From Pomphorhynchus laevis (lineage: Eukaryota; Acanthocephala; Palaeacanthocephala; Echinorhynchida; Pomphorhynchidae): 64,000 nt of DNA. The stretch spans positions 1-64,000 of the forward strand of contig WNNJ02000473.1 in NCBI GenBank assembly GCA_012934845.2. Reading direction: 5' to 3'. The notes below the pieces were generated by a model. The model ran no database searches, was not told the origin of the DNA, and was given only the letters and a program-made list of their open reading frames with translations. A program made the translations under genes and the position numbers. Shown here piece by piece: positions 33,068 through 44,275 of the stretch. Within the stretch, counting starts at the first letter, position 1; each line of letters begins with the position of its first letter.

Positions 33068-33169
33068 TATTTACAGTATAATTAAATTCAACAATACACT
33101 CAGATTTCATGTCTATACGCATTCAGAGTAAGAAAAAAGCACGGAAGAAAATAACTTTGAAATATCATA

Positions 33170-33637
33170 TCAAGGTACTACGTCATTTTGTATATTATTT
33201 TCATGGAATTTTTTCTTTCTTATGTATTTCGGATTTAATTTCAAATCATAGATATGATCAAGGTTTATTCCATTTGGATTATCACACATAAGTTGACCTA
33301 TCCACCTCATCTCTTTATTTTTCCGCATATTTTCATCAGGAAATCCATCCTCTAAAATTGTATATTCGAATCCATTGTCAATTTCTCCATGGCAAAACCT
33401 TTCATGACTTAAGACACCATCCCTAGTATATCTATTACAATTTTTGTCACTTCTGTTGTTCAATCTTAGTCGTAAAGACCTAGATGTCTCTCCTACGTAC
33501 TGTTTTGAACACTTTTTGTACTTTGCGACATATATAATATTTTCTGTATTGCAATCAAATGATCCCTTGATTTTGTAGTCAAGAGTCGTTGTTGAGCTAT
33601 TAATTGATTTCGTTGTCGTCATTTCGTTGCAACACAT
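33170..33637 (-). CDS. Penelope GIY-YIG endonuclease domain
   Basis: 155 codons, open to the stop. A Cys-rich start (CCNEM, with a CGKRRCMCC stretch just upstream) is followed by the GIY-YIG core: NIIYVAKYKKCSKQYVGETS (residues ~33-52), where IIYVA and QYVGET stand for the GIY and YIG strands. Then come SLRLRLNNRSDKN with the catalytic Arg, and later GFEYTILEDGFPDE with the metal-binding Glu, and MRWIGQL. This nuclease nicks target DNA for PLE insertion. The domain looks intact, but the RT that should precede it is absent here. Confidence 0.85.
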   Translation of the reverse strand: MCCNEMTTTKSINSSTTTLDYKIKGSFDCNTENIIYVAKYKKCSKQYVGETSRSLRLRLNNRSDKNCNRYTRDGVLSHERFCHGEIDNGFEYTILEDGFPDENMRKNKEMRWIGQLMCDNPNGINLDHIYDLKLNPKYIRKKKFHENNIQNDVVP

Positions 33638-33733
33638 ACAACGGCGCTTACCGCATTTTTCAGACTTACCTTCTTATTATATATAAAAGAGTCTTTGATG
33701 GACCCAGAGCGCCAGTTTCAAAAATATTCTAAT

Positions 33734-33737
<4 letters not shown>

Positions 33738-33817
<80 letters not shown>
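33738..33817. repeat. (TA)n microsatellite
   Basis: About 80 bp of pure TA separate the PLE fragment from the foldback element that follows. Confidence 0.95.
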
Positions 33818-33820
<3 letters not shown>

Positions 33821-34058
33821 TAGAGAACATTTTTCCTGTGTTTAATCAGCACTGATTTACGTATATTAGCGGTGTCTTTTTAACCTCCTCCGTATGGCTG
33901 AGTGCAATTTTCTATTGCGTGAGGTTATATTGCACTCAGCCATGCGGAGGAGGTTAAAAAGACACTGCTAATATACGTAAATCAGTGCTGATTAAACACT
34001 GCTAATATACGTAAATCAGTGCTGATTAAACACAGGAAAAATGTTCTCTACGCAATTT
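33818..34058. mobile_element. Foldback element with ~95-bp perfect arms
   Basis: The left arm (33818-33912: GCGTAGAGAACATTTTTCC … GGCTGAGTGCAAT) is repeated in reverse complement on the right (about 33942-34055). The right arm has a 33-bp internal tandem duplication (CACTGCTAATATACGTAAAT). The spacer is about 28 bp. The arms are almost identical, so it is young. It sits in a TA run, which would suit a mariner-like MITE with TA targets, but no transposase is present and the hairpin could also have arisen by template switching. Confidence 0.75.
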
Positions 34059-35140
34059 AATATATGGAGTTATAGTTAAACTCTTAAAAATTAATTTAAA
34101 ATCTAAGTTTTTAATTTGAAATTTTATCGTTTTAAATATCTTTTAAAACAATATGTTAAAAAATAATAAATAATACATGTTTTTAATAAATAAAGTGCAT
34201 GTCAAATAAGCGGATGTCTGCAAATTTCTTTTGTGTCGTTAACTCCTATGTCCTTCACGAAATTGTATCATAGTTTTAAGATCCTGTTAGATTTGCCAGC
34301 AAATGAATTCACACACAAGAATAGATATCGGTTTACATAATAGCAAAAATCGCGTAATTAAATATAAATTACCTGATTAATATATTTTAAAATATATAAA
34401 AATATTTTAAACAATATTTTTATAAAATAAATAAATATACGTTCATAAACTTAAAGATAAATACCGGATAATGTGCGACATTTTGAATATATAAATAAAG
34501 TCCAAAACATTGAAACTTTCATTTTATTTTAATAATTATTATAAATATATAATTAAATTTATTAATTTAATTATCTATTTAAAGGCTCATATTCATTAAC
34601 ACCTAACGTTTCAATAAAATAATCAGATTACACTGCAATACCAGATTTTCCTGGTTGGTAGGAAGTTAAATCGTCGTAAGACTTGGCTGAGACAAAATTG
34701 GTTTGCTTCTTAAAACTTTAATTTGAAATGTAAAAATACATGTGGATGTTTATACGATACTTGCGATAAAACTTTGCAATTCCCAATCACGTTTTTGCTT
34801 GATCAAAAGCGATTCTTTCAAAATCATATTCTCTAAAATGACTTTATTGTCATTGTTTTGGTATTTGAATTAGTCTTTCTGACATCAAAATATTTTTCAT
34901 TGAGCACTTTGATTTTAATGATCAAAACTGTAAGATTTTTTAAAATTACATTTAAATGATTTTAAATGATACTTACACAATATATATTAAAATACAATTA
35001 GCACGTATCGTGTATTTTAAAAAATTATCATATAATTTTAAGTATTTTATTATATAATTTTATAATTAAATTATATTCAATTTATATTGAATGTAAAATA
35101 ATACGTCATTATCACAAATTCGTCAATTATTTATTATTAA
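34059..35140. other. AT-rich DNA, nothing recognised
   Basis: No open frame, RNA gene or clear repeat was found on either strand. It is A/T-rich throughout with small palindromes around 34.38-34.42 and 35.01-35.10 kb. Confidence 0.6.
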
Positions 35141-35144
35141 TAAC

Positions 35145-35880
35145 TTAAATGTTGTAGTAAATATAACGTTTATCTAACAAAAGTTGAAATATCAAGTAAG
35201 TATAGAGATATAGATAACATTGAATGAATAGAAATTTCGATAAATAAATATTATTTTATGGTGTAAATTATTAAAATTACTTTTTTATCTATATTTTGGC
35301 AAATAAAATGTTCCAATGAGAATACATACTAGCCCAAGTATAGCTAACACCTTTTTAGTTTTATAGAATATGAATTTGTTCATAACTGTGTAAAAATAAA
35401 TCTAAATTATATAAAGATACAAAATATATGTTTCGATACATTGATGATATATGTCTCTTTAACTCTAATAATTTTGATTCAATAAGTGAACAAATTTATC
35501 CAGGTAGCCTTAGTATTAAAACTAGTATTGACGATAAAGAAGGTATATATCTAGATGTGGACACTTAATTAACATCCGTCAAATGTTAAAGATGACGTAT
35601 TTATTTTACAAGAAATATATTTTTGCATGAACATAAATACATACCATATAATGTAATATAAAATACTTTAAATAATTAAATTTTAAGAATTCCTGTAATA
35701 TGTAATAATATTGGCTTTTTTATTAGTGGAGATTATAATCCAATATGAGTGAACAATCAATTTATAATATAATATTGGCTTTCTTTAAAATCATTAAAAC
35801 GATTTAATAGATACATATTTTAAACTAGGTTACTACAAAAATATCATCAAATAGAAAAGAGTAAAATATATAAAACATCA
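35145..35880 (+). pseudogene. PLE2 reverse transcriptase, degenerate copy
   Basis: It matches 27340-28030 in order. The stretch around TATGTTTCGATACATTGATG (encoding FRYIDDI) at about 35430 is nearly unchanged, and GAATATGAATTTGTTCATAA at 35367 is shared. Many small indels and stops make it non-coding. It ends near 35880 without the terminal repeat. Much older than the 27-kb copy. Confidence 0.75.
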
Positions 35881-37555
35881 AAGTTTGTTCTTAGTACGAA
35901 TTTTAGTAAAAGTTATTTTGGAAGGTATACGTCAGTCTATAAAAAAATAATGGCATTTGTTCATTTCAAACGGGCTCTTGTGTTCTGAGAGCTTAACACG
36001 ATACTTTTTAATATTCTAAATTGCTTTAAATTATTCCAGATATTTGTTTTTAATACTTTGCAAGATATTTTTATAGGTAATTTTTTATTAAAGTACTCAA
36101 AAAAAGTTTTGATATCAAAACTTTATTTTTTAGACTTTTAACAAACTTAAAAGTATTGCGATTACAATCAAATTATGTTTAAATTTCCAACTTATAAAGC
36201 GCAAATAATATTAAATAATAAATATTAAATAATATTAATTATATTAAATAATATATTTCAAATTATATATTAATTTAATTTAAAGTATAGGTATAAACAG
36301 TAATTTCTACCTTGTAGTAAATATACTTTGTATATTTACACTTTGAGTATATTATATACACTTTATATTATATTTGAGTATATTATATACACTTTGTATA
36401 TTTACACTATAAAGTATATTTATACTTTGTAGTAAATATACTTTGTATATTTACTACCTTGTAGTAAACAGTACTTTCTACCTTCTAGATAATTTGATTT
36501 GATATTAATTGTTCACTTATTAATTGTTCTTTGATAATTTTTTTTCTTAAAACACAAATTTCCCTTCTATTCCTTTTTATTAAATTCATATAAGTTTGAG
36601 CAAAGGTGATTATTGTCTACATTTTGAGATTTGTAATATTTATACAGACCAATTTACATCAGGGAAACAATTTTCTTCCTCTTACATTTTTCGATGCAGT
36701 AGACAATGATTAATTTTGGATTTTTCATATAATTGTTGTATCTTCTCACTGTCTGTCTCTATTCTTGTAACAGCAGCACTGATTACACAGCATCTGAAAA
36801 TATTGATGCATTTTTATTAATTACATATTCTGAAATCATACTATTCCGATGTTTCTGTACACTTTGACATCATTCCTAACTGTATAATAACGATGGATGT
36901 GAGGATCTACGATAAGAAAAAGTTGAAAAATGCATTAAAAATTTATATTCGGTCGACTCTTTAATGTTGATCACAAAACATCATAATTTTCAACAACATT
37001 TTCGCAATTGATTGACACCGAAATAATTTCCAAAAAATACAAATTGAAATGTGCATTGTAGCTCCTAAAAGGAAGTTGTGAGTACCAATTAAACATGTTG
37101 ATTATAAATATTCTGAAATCACAATTTTGTAGCTATTATTTAAACAACAAAAGTTTGGATACCGTCTGTATATTAAAAGATAAAATAATATTTACAAAAT
37201 TTTAGTTCTATTGGATAATTCGACGAACTCTAAATTAAAGTGCAGCATATATTAAAAATAATTATTAAAATTATTAAAAATTTTAAAATCATATATTAAA
37301 ATTATTAGACAAGATTAAATTCGGGTTAAAATCAATATGTTTTTGGCGAAGCATCCCGAAAGTGCAAATCAAAAAATAATGTTATTTATTTAAATAATGT
37401 TATTTATTTATTTAATTTAATGTTTATTCATTTAAAGAGCAAACACAATTTACGACATTTTTTATTTAAAAAAATCGTACTAGTCAATTTTTTTGGTAAA
37501 ACACATTATTACACTTCAATATTATAACATATTGGTTCCTTCTGACGAGCTATAT
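35881..37555. other. AT-rich DNA with a cluster of palindromic repeats
   Basis: 36309-36490 is built from direct and inverted copies of TTGTAGTAAATATACTTTG and TACACTTTGAGTATA, giving several small cruciform-prone palindromes. No gene was found in the rest. Confidence 0.55.
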
Positions 37556-37559
37556 CCCT

Positions 37560-37955
37560 CATTCGGTACAGGTATATGATCTATTAGTCAATTCATAAAC
37601 ATTGATTTTTATTTTAAATTTTAATAATAAATTATATCGTTATATAAATATAAAATGTATAAAATTTTATAAAATTATTAATTATTTATAATTATTTATC
37701 TTTATTTTTAATTTATATATTTAATATAAAATACGTAGACTCAGTTAACTGATTGATTACCTGGTCATCAGTTAGTCAATTAATTAAATTTGACTTTTAT
37801 TTTAAATTTTAAATTATATCGTTATATAAATATAAATTGTATAAAATCTTTATAAAATTATTTATTATTTATCACTATTTATCTTTATTTTTAAGTTATA
37901 TATTTAATATAAAATACGTAGACTATGTTAGCGGATCTGAATTATTTAGTATTTT
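37560..37955 (+). repeat. Two tandem PLE2 terminal tails
   Basis: Each ~190-bp unit runs from GTCAATT near a TTGATTTTTATTTTAAATTT stretch to ATAAAATACGTAGACT (ends near 37757 and 37942). They are diverged copies of the tail at 28.28-28.50 kb. No coding part is attached. Tandem terminal repeats are common in PLE insertions. Confidence 0.7.
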
Positions 37956-38279
37956 ACTGAGATTGGTAAAATTGCTAATATTTGATCAATATTGAATCAG
38001 AAGCTAAAAATACTAGTTGATTTACTTGATAATTTTAAAAGGAACATAGAATCATTATGATATTTCTCATTAACCAAACAAGATTCGATTTGTGTGTATC
38101 GAGAAAACATGTTATATTTACTTTATTATTTTACTTTATTGCCCGTATGTGCTTCGACACCAATTATTTGTGTAAAACACATGTAACAGAAATTATTTTA
38201 AGAATTCTATTACAATAAAAGATCAAAATAATTATTTTGATTTGTTTACACCATAAACCGTTCCTTCAAAGGCAATTCC

Positions 38280-38640
38280 TTCTTATGAATTATAATCCTT
38301 ATTATGATACACTGTATATTATTTATTAGTAATTTATGAGCATTGATTTTTATTTGAAAAGATTAATTTTGAATTTTAAATTGATATAGATATAAATTGT
38401 ATATTTTTTATAAATTATTTATTATTTATCTTTATTTTTTATTTCTGTAATGTTTGAAACAAACAAATACTGATGCCCTCAAATCCATATTATGATACAT
38501 TGTCTGTTATTTATTATTCAATTCATAAAAATTGACTTTTATTTAAAACTTCAATTTTAAATTTTAACTTGATATAAATATATATTGTATAAAATCTTAA
38601 AATTATTTATTAATTATCTTTATTTATTAAAATACGTAGA
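38280..38640 (+). repeat. Further PLE2 terminal tails, degraded
   Basis: Two more copies (about 38320-38450 and 38490-38640) share TTGACTTTTATTTAAAACTT-type sequence and end in AAAATACGTAGACG. The second carries the TACATTGTCTGTTATTTATT lead-in seen at 28.26 kb. Confidence 0.6.
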
Positions 38641-39284
38641 CGCACCAATCAAATGTTAAAATAATCATGCAAGCTAAGCATGCATTTTCCCAATCTCGTA
38701 ATTGTCGTGTGCGGGAATTTTATATTTCTGTGAAATTGTAAAATATTTTATAATTGTAAAATAATTTTAAAGAATAAAAGAAGATTAACGAAAGATTAGC
38801 ATTTATTACCCGAGGATTGTTAGCATCCATGAAAACATAGATAACGAAGTTTATAATTTTATAATTAATATCAGTAATGAAGTAAATTCGAAAATGTGCT
38901 GAAGTGCTATAAATTTTTGTAATTACAAATTTATATCTTAATCATTAACTTTATTTAAATTTAATTAATTTGATTTAAAACTTAATTTCTATAAAATATT
39001 TTAATTTCTATTAAACCTGTTTTGCTAAATACCGTTTGCATAAATAATGTTGAATTACTTTTGTGTCATGTTTATAACTCTATAATTGGAACAATTAATA
39101 TAAATATATTAATATATTTAATATATACAATTAATATATTAATATATTTATTAATATATTAATATATCAATATATTTAATATTAAATAATTAATATATTG
39201 TTTAATTATATTGAACAATTAATATATTCATATTTTTAATATAAATATTAAACTCTAATTTAGAGATTTTATAGAACATCCTTA
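38641..39284. other. AT-rich DNA, no gene seen
   Basis: It holds simple AATATATTAATATAT runs at 39.09-39.24 kb and no supported open frame. Confidence 0.6.
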
Positions 39285-39385
39285 GATCAGTCAACTGATC
39301 TGAGGATCGGTTGACTGATCCTCAGATATTTGCACTATCCCAATCAGTTGACTGATATTTGCACTATCCCAATCAGTAGACGGTA
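39285..39385. repeat. Cluster of TCAGTTGACTGA near-palindromes
   Basis: GATCAGTCAACTGATC, GATCGGTTGACTGATC and ATCAGTTGACTGAT lie within 80 bp, and ATTTGCACTATCCCAATCAG is duplicated. The motif resembles the ACTCAGTTAACTGATT end of PLE2 tails. It borders the GC-richer relic that follows. Confidence 0.65.
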
Positions 39386-39479
39386 AATTAATGTGGTCCT
39401 CGCTTATCGCCAATAAGTCACTGAAGGACGCACAGAGACAGGGTTCTCGGATCAGGTATATTTAACAACAGATAATACG

Positions 39480-40230
39480 ATGGCTATTGGATTCAGCATC
39501 TGAATCATCAGAAATTGCACGTCTGCACACGGTTGAGGGAAATGCGACGGATGCATTTCTAGAGGCCGTCCCATGCGCCTCTACAGGTACAAGGCTGGAC
39601 GACGAAACCGTTGTAATTGCAATTTATCTACGTTTGTTACTTCGTTTATGTGCATCGCATAGATGTCACTTCGGAGCAGCGGTGGATTCTTTTGGACGGC
39701 ACGAATTGGACTGCCATAAATCACCGGACGACATTTTTGGCATGCACAGATGAATGCTATAATCAAAGCTTCACTCGCCGTTGCAGTTTACCCGAGTACA
39801 CTGAAGCCAACTGGAATGCTGCGTACCGATGGTAAACGGTCATACGGCGCTACTCTTGTGCCCGGGGAACGTGGGAGGCTTCTCGCATGGGATTGCACAT
39901 GCGTGAACACACTGGCATCCTCCTATTTAACCCGTTCATTACGAGGTGCAGGCACCTTGGCATCGGACGCCGAGCGAAGAAAGAGCACAAAGTACAGCGA
40001 CCTGAATCTAGCGTTCACGGTTTTTGTACCTATACCTGTCGAATCCCTGGGCGCACTTTATCAAAACGCGGAAGTATTATTGATATCACTCGGAAGGAAA
40101 ATCCAGCGAGCGATCAGCGACCTTCGCTCGTGGAGATTCCTGCTACAGAGGATCAGCGCAGCCATTCATAGGGTAATGGGGCATGCATCAGGTAGACGAT
40201 CGCCGACAGATCCCCATAAGAATATAATTT
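39480..40230 (+). pseudogene. LINE C-terminal nuclease-like domain relic (restriction-enzyme-like type)
   Basis: Two overlapping frames hold a conserved C-terminal region found in many animal retroelement proteins. At 39.6-39.72 kb, VVIAIYLRL and CHFGAAVDSFGRHELDCHKS form a Cys/His zinc-like motif (CxCG…VD..G.H.L.C). At 39.82-40.15 kb, LRTDGKRSYGATLVPGERGR and LLAWDCTCVNTLASSYL replace the usual RPDG…W…WD.T block, then FVPIPVESLGAL and FLLQRISAAIHR. The RPD-x(12-14)-D pattern is the restriction-enzyme-like endonuclease signature; here PD has become SY, so the nuclease would be dead. A frameshift lies between the two parts. The clade is unsure; no RT lies upstream. GC content is well above that of the flanks. 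Confidence 0.6.
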
Positions 40231-40357
40231 CTGACTATATTTTCTTGTGGCAATTTGATTTTAAATAGTTGATACTGATTAAAAAAAATTTAAAATTTAA
40301 ATATTTAAATATTTCAATATCCGATCAGCATCAATGTACGGAGAAAGCAAATAATAA

Positions 40358-40433
40358 GGGTCGAAACGTGAAATGTAGGTCTGGGTCATCAGCTGATGAG
40401 ACCCACCCAGACTGATCAGTAGCGTCCTGCTGT
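40358..40433 (+). ncRNA. Permuted hammerhead-like motif (396-bp unit 1)
   Basis: The order is GGGUC-GAAA-CGUG (40358-40370), then CAUCAG-CUGAUGA-GACCC (40387-40404), then GCGU-C-CUGCUG (40422-40432). Stem II is GACCC/GGGUC (5 bp with the required core G-C), stem III ACGU/GCGU, and stem I CUGCUG/CAUCAG (one mismatch). The CUGAUGA box sits in the loop of a hairpin (GTCTGGG with CCCAGAC) that extends stem III, exactly as in the 360-bp satellite. The sequence is otherwise unrelated to that satellite. Unit 2 (40754-40829) keeps the same boxes. Confidence 0.6.
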
Positions 40434-41149
40434 ATCAAAAAAGGATCAATACCTGTGAGGATAATATCGTGCCACAATCGGAAAAATTTCAGCTCACAGA
40501 TGCAATCAAGTACAATTAAAAAGCATTCATTGCAAGTGGCAGTATGAAAAACAGTGATCCGGCAATCGGATCACACACATCGGGTAGGTTTCTAATAGAT
40601 CGTTAGAATACGATACCCTACTGAAGTAATATACAGAAATGTATATCTACACCACTGGAGCAGCCAGCCTAGTGGATGTAGCGTTGAATCGCGATACAGA
40701 CGTCCTGAGTTCAAAGACGATCAGCACCAGTGTACGGAGAAAGCAAATAATAAGGGTCGAAACGTGAAATGTAGGTCTGGGTCATCAGCTGATGAGACCC
40801 ACCCAGACTGATCAGTAGCGTCCTGCTGTATCAAAAAAGGATCAATACCTGTGAGGATAATATCGTGCCACAATCGGAAAAATTTCAGCTCACAGATGCA
40901 ATCAAGTACAATTAAAAAGCATTCATTGCAAGTGGCAGCATGAAAAACAGTGATCCAGCTAGCGGATCACACACATCGGGTAGGTTTCTAATAGATCGTT
41001 AGAATACGATACCCTACTGAAGTAATATACAGAAATGTATATCTACACCACTGGAGCAGCCAGCCTAGTGGATGTAGCGTTGAATCGCGATACAGACGTC
41101 CTGAGTTCAAAGACGATCAGCACCAGTGTACGGAGTAAGCAAATAATAA

Positions 41150-41225
41150 GGGTCGAAACGTGAAATGTAGTCTTGGCCAGCAGCTGATGAGACCCACCCA
41201 GACTGATCAGTAGCATCCTGCTGTA
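41150..41225 (+). ncRNA. Permuted hammerhead-like motif (396-bp unit 3, variant)
   Basis: Here the stem I 5' strand is CAGCAG, which pairs perfectly with CUGCUG; units 1 and 2 have a mismatch there. The stem III 3' strand has changed to GCAU, losing one pair. The CUGAUGA and GAAA boxes and stem II are unchanged. Confidence 0.5.
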
Positions 41226-41321
41226 TCAAGAAGGATCAATACCCGTGAGGATAATATCGTGCCACAATCGGAAAATTTTCAGCTCACAGATGCAATCAAG
41301 TACAATTAAATATTTCAATAT

Positions 41322-43489
41322 TTATATCCATAAAATATTTACATAATATGTAGATTTACTGATAAATTCGTTTCCATAATGTGTTTCTTAAACACATTGA
41401 GAGTAATAATTTTTATAAATCATAATAATTAAAATAGTATAAAACAATCTATTAAATAAATATTGTTAACTAATTTAATTAATTATACTTTAAAAAATAG
41501 AGTTTATAATAATCCATCAAAAATTTAAATAAAAAGGATTGTATATTTCAGTGTTTGTTTTTAATTTATTTCGTCGTTATTTTTACCAAAATTTCTCTTA
41601 ATACCAAACTACTGGCCTAATTGGTGAACAAGATCCATAATTTCACATGCATGTCGCATGCGCATGTTACGGATTTTATTCAATGTTCATTTTTTACGGA
41701 TTCAATTTGGGCTCGGACTCACATACTACGTTATTTTGTTTTTAATCTGTCACATATTAAATTAGACCAAATAACCTGATTAGGTCTGATAAAGCAAAAT
41801 AGATTGATACCTCTAAATGCATATAATTTATATATTAATTTAAAATAAAGATTTAAATTCATACTTATTTATATGTTAAACAATAATTTCTGAATTTCTT
41901 TTAAAGATCTCAAACATTAAGATTGTCAGCTTATTGATAAAATGATTGACATTTGAGCTAGAGCCATTATAATTTTCGCGTGAGCAAATGAATTGCATTG
42001 ATGTAACTATATTTTTATTCACGCTATGCAGCATACTTCAATCATATTAATTTTATATCATATTATATTACTCAACAATATCATTGAATATTTTAACGTA
42101 GACTTTTCTCATGCCACTTTATGTATTTTTGTGGTTAAAAATTGAAATGTTAAAAGGGCTTAAAATAATTACCTAAACTTATATGTAAGGCACTCAAATG
42201 TAATTCATATTCTGTCTGGAAGTTTGATTATTACTGTATCGCAAACTAATGCTGTAATTGTTTATGCCTATCGTTTCAATTGTAACCAGCTGCATGAAAT
42301 CGTATATACAAATTCGCAAATGTCTTTCGATATCACAAAAATGCGTGATAACTTAAGTTCGCCTTTTGTATTATAGCAATATAAAAGATGTTTCGTTAAA
42401 TGTCATGTGATTTTGTTCGCTGTTTACCTTTACGTAATCAGATTTTAACTGTTAATAGGTAAATTTATATTACATGTATTTTTAAAGGATAAACGTATGT
42501 ATTTTATAAGATAAAAAATTCAATTTTAATATAATTTATTATTTAAGAAAATAATTAATATTTTAATTTAGCATTCGAATGAATTTATTTTTAAAATGAA
42601 GATATTTAAAACTGTAATTAATTTTACAATTTAGGTTTAAAATTTAAAACCCCTTTATTTGCTTAAAATTAGTTGAAGCAAGCGTGTTATTACATAAGTT
42701 TTAACTTTTTGATTAGAATCTCGAGATTATAACTTTTGCTGACTGAGTTTTAAATTTATTTTGTCCCGATATGTTCTATCCCACAGTGAAAATTTTGATG
42801 GATTAAGTAAACATTTTACTATAAAATATAATATGTTATTATCTTGATATAATCATAATCATCTTGATTATTGAATTAATCAAAGTGATATTATGTACTG
42901 GTTATGAATTTCGGTGTATTTGATAATATTAACCAAATTTATCTTTGCGATTTTGCTCGAGTATAATACTTTTTCAGGCATCATAAAAATATGTTCAAAT
43001 TCTTCCGTGTCGTTTTTAAAAGTTAAATTTTATATGTTTGATTCAATTGATTACAGATAAATAATAATCTGAGAGCGCATAAATTTTATATCTTAAAATC
43101 TCTCTGCTGATTTTAAATAAAATCATCAGAGATAATGACGCTGGTTGTTTTTAATAAGTGATAATTTTAGTTGCCTCATTTAGAATTATATTTGTAAAGT
43201 ACATGATAATGAATTTGAATGTTTAGTAAGATTTTGCTGGCATTTTATGAATTATCTATTTATATCTAAGATGTCTATATACAGTGATCTCTGGATATAA
43301 TATTTACGAAATCAACATCATATGGAATACTATCATGACAATTCCAGTATCTAAATACTATCTAGTCCGATATAAAGAAACAATAAATATAGGAAACCAA
43401 TTTTATTTTGCAAATATGCAAATAAAACTGTACTTAAAACTTTGATAATGCTCGTTTTAAACAATATGTACTTTGCTATAAATTTATAA
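41322..43489. other. AT-rich DNA, nothing recognised
   Basis: No gene-like open frame or strong repeat was found in over 2 kb. Composition is uniform and A/T-rich. A near-palindrome around CATGCATGTCGCATGCGCATG (split by one mismatch) lies at 41646-41668. It could be intergenic or a long intron. Confidence 0.6.
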
Positions 43490-43960
43490 TATAATCAAAT
43501 CAGCTAACTGAGTCTACGTATTTAATATAATTATAAAATAAACAAAACATAATAATGCTAAATCAAAATTTAATAATTTAATAAAATTAATAATTGTTTT
43601 TAAGATTTTTTATAATTTAAATCAAGTTAAAATGAAAAATTGAAATTCAAAATAAAAGTCATTTTTGTGAATTGACTAATAAATAACAGACGTTGTATCA
43701 GAATAAGAATTAGAGGTAATCAAGAGGAACTGTTATGCTATCAGGTTTCGGCCCCTAACTCCTCTACCCAACATAGCAGCGGGGCCAAATACATGCTAAT
43801 GATGTATTTCCTCTGATAAAACTATCTAGTATCTTATTCTAATGCAAAGTATATTATTTATTATCCATCCATAAAAATTTGCCACTTAAGAGTTTAAATT
43901 TATTCTTTATATTATTGTGTTGATTTATATATTTTGCTCGTTTTAAACAATATATACTTT
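43490..43960 (-). mobile_element. PLE2 3' end, reverse orientation, coding part nearly absent
   Basis: It starts with CAGCTAACTGAGTCTACGTA (43500-43519), then the AT tail, then the structured block (43685-43850) with GGTTTCGGCCCC, and finally about 80 bp of the coding end (CCATCCATAAAAATTTGCCA, the reverse of GKFLWMDN). It then breaks off. The block is close to the 28.1-kb copy, but its UGAUGA box reads UGAUUA. A truncated insertion. Confidence 0.8.
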
Positions 43961-44099
43961 GCTATAAATTTACGATATAAGTAATGTATTTGTAATAAGC
44001 ACGAAATTTGTGAATTTATCAAGATATAAATCTTGTTTGATAAAACGTGCAATGAAAAAGCTGATTAAGATAATATTGCAGTTACTAGAATATAAATAT

Positions 44100-44275
44100 T
44101 AAGATAAGTTTAAGATTTCTAAGGTTTCTCAAGCTCCTCATCTCGATATTATCAACCATAGTCCGCCTTGACTGGACTCTTAGGTGTGTGAGATACCCCG
44201 AATGGTTCAATCAGAGGGCGTCGCGCTGGTTCGGCCGAGGGGATCGGATCCCTCTGGACCTGAGGCCGTAAAGAT
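44100..44275 (+). mobile_element. Jockey/I-type LINE 3' tail
   Basis: CTAAGGTTTCTCAAGCTCCT and CCATAGTCCGCC match, in reverse complement, the 3' end of the split LINE at 5268-5335. A GC-rich stretch follows (GGTTCGGCCGAGGGGATCGG), likely the LINE 3' UTR that is missing at 5265. No coding part remains. Confidence 0.7.

Larger units (their letters stand above)
32780..33737 (-). mobile_element. GIY-YIG-type Penelope-like element, 3' part
   Basis: On the minus strand, the GIY-YIG nuclease domain (33637-33170) is followed by a ~400-bp 3' region. That region holds the PLE hallmark hairpin ending in CGAAACG (33067-33035), a GGCGTAGGAAACGCC hairpin, and a permuted hammerhead-like motif (32938-32845). 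The upstream side is cut by a TA microsatellite at 33738, so RT is missing. A fragment of the same 3' region (GACTTTGATTCATGACTTTT) lies at 48.62-48.68 kb. Confidence 0.8.
40321..41305 (+). repeat. 396-bp tandem array (2.5 units) flanked by a 16-bp direct repeat
   Basis: Units begin (GATCAGCA) at 40323, 40719 and 41115, spaced exactly 396 bp; the third stops after about 190 bp. TTAAATATTTCAATAT flanks the array (40305-40320 and 41306-41321), as expected of a target-site duplication made when a multimer inserted as one piece. Each unit carries a permuted hammerhead-like motif on the plus strand. The units are more than 95% alike by eye, with the partial third unit the most diverged. No ORF. 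Confidence 0.85.

Noticed and set aside
44200-44275. GC-rich block as a possible rRNA or tRNA piece
   Set aside because: No cloverleaf or rRNA signature; it directly follows LINE 3' sequence and is better read as its UTR.
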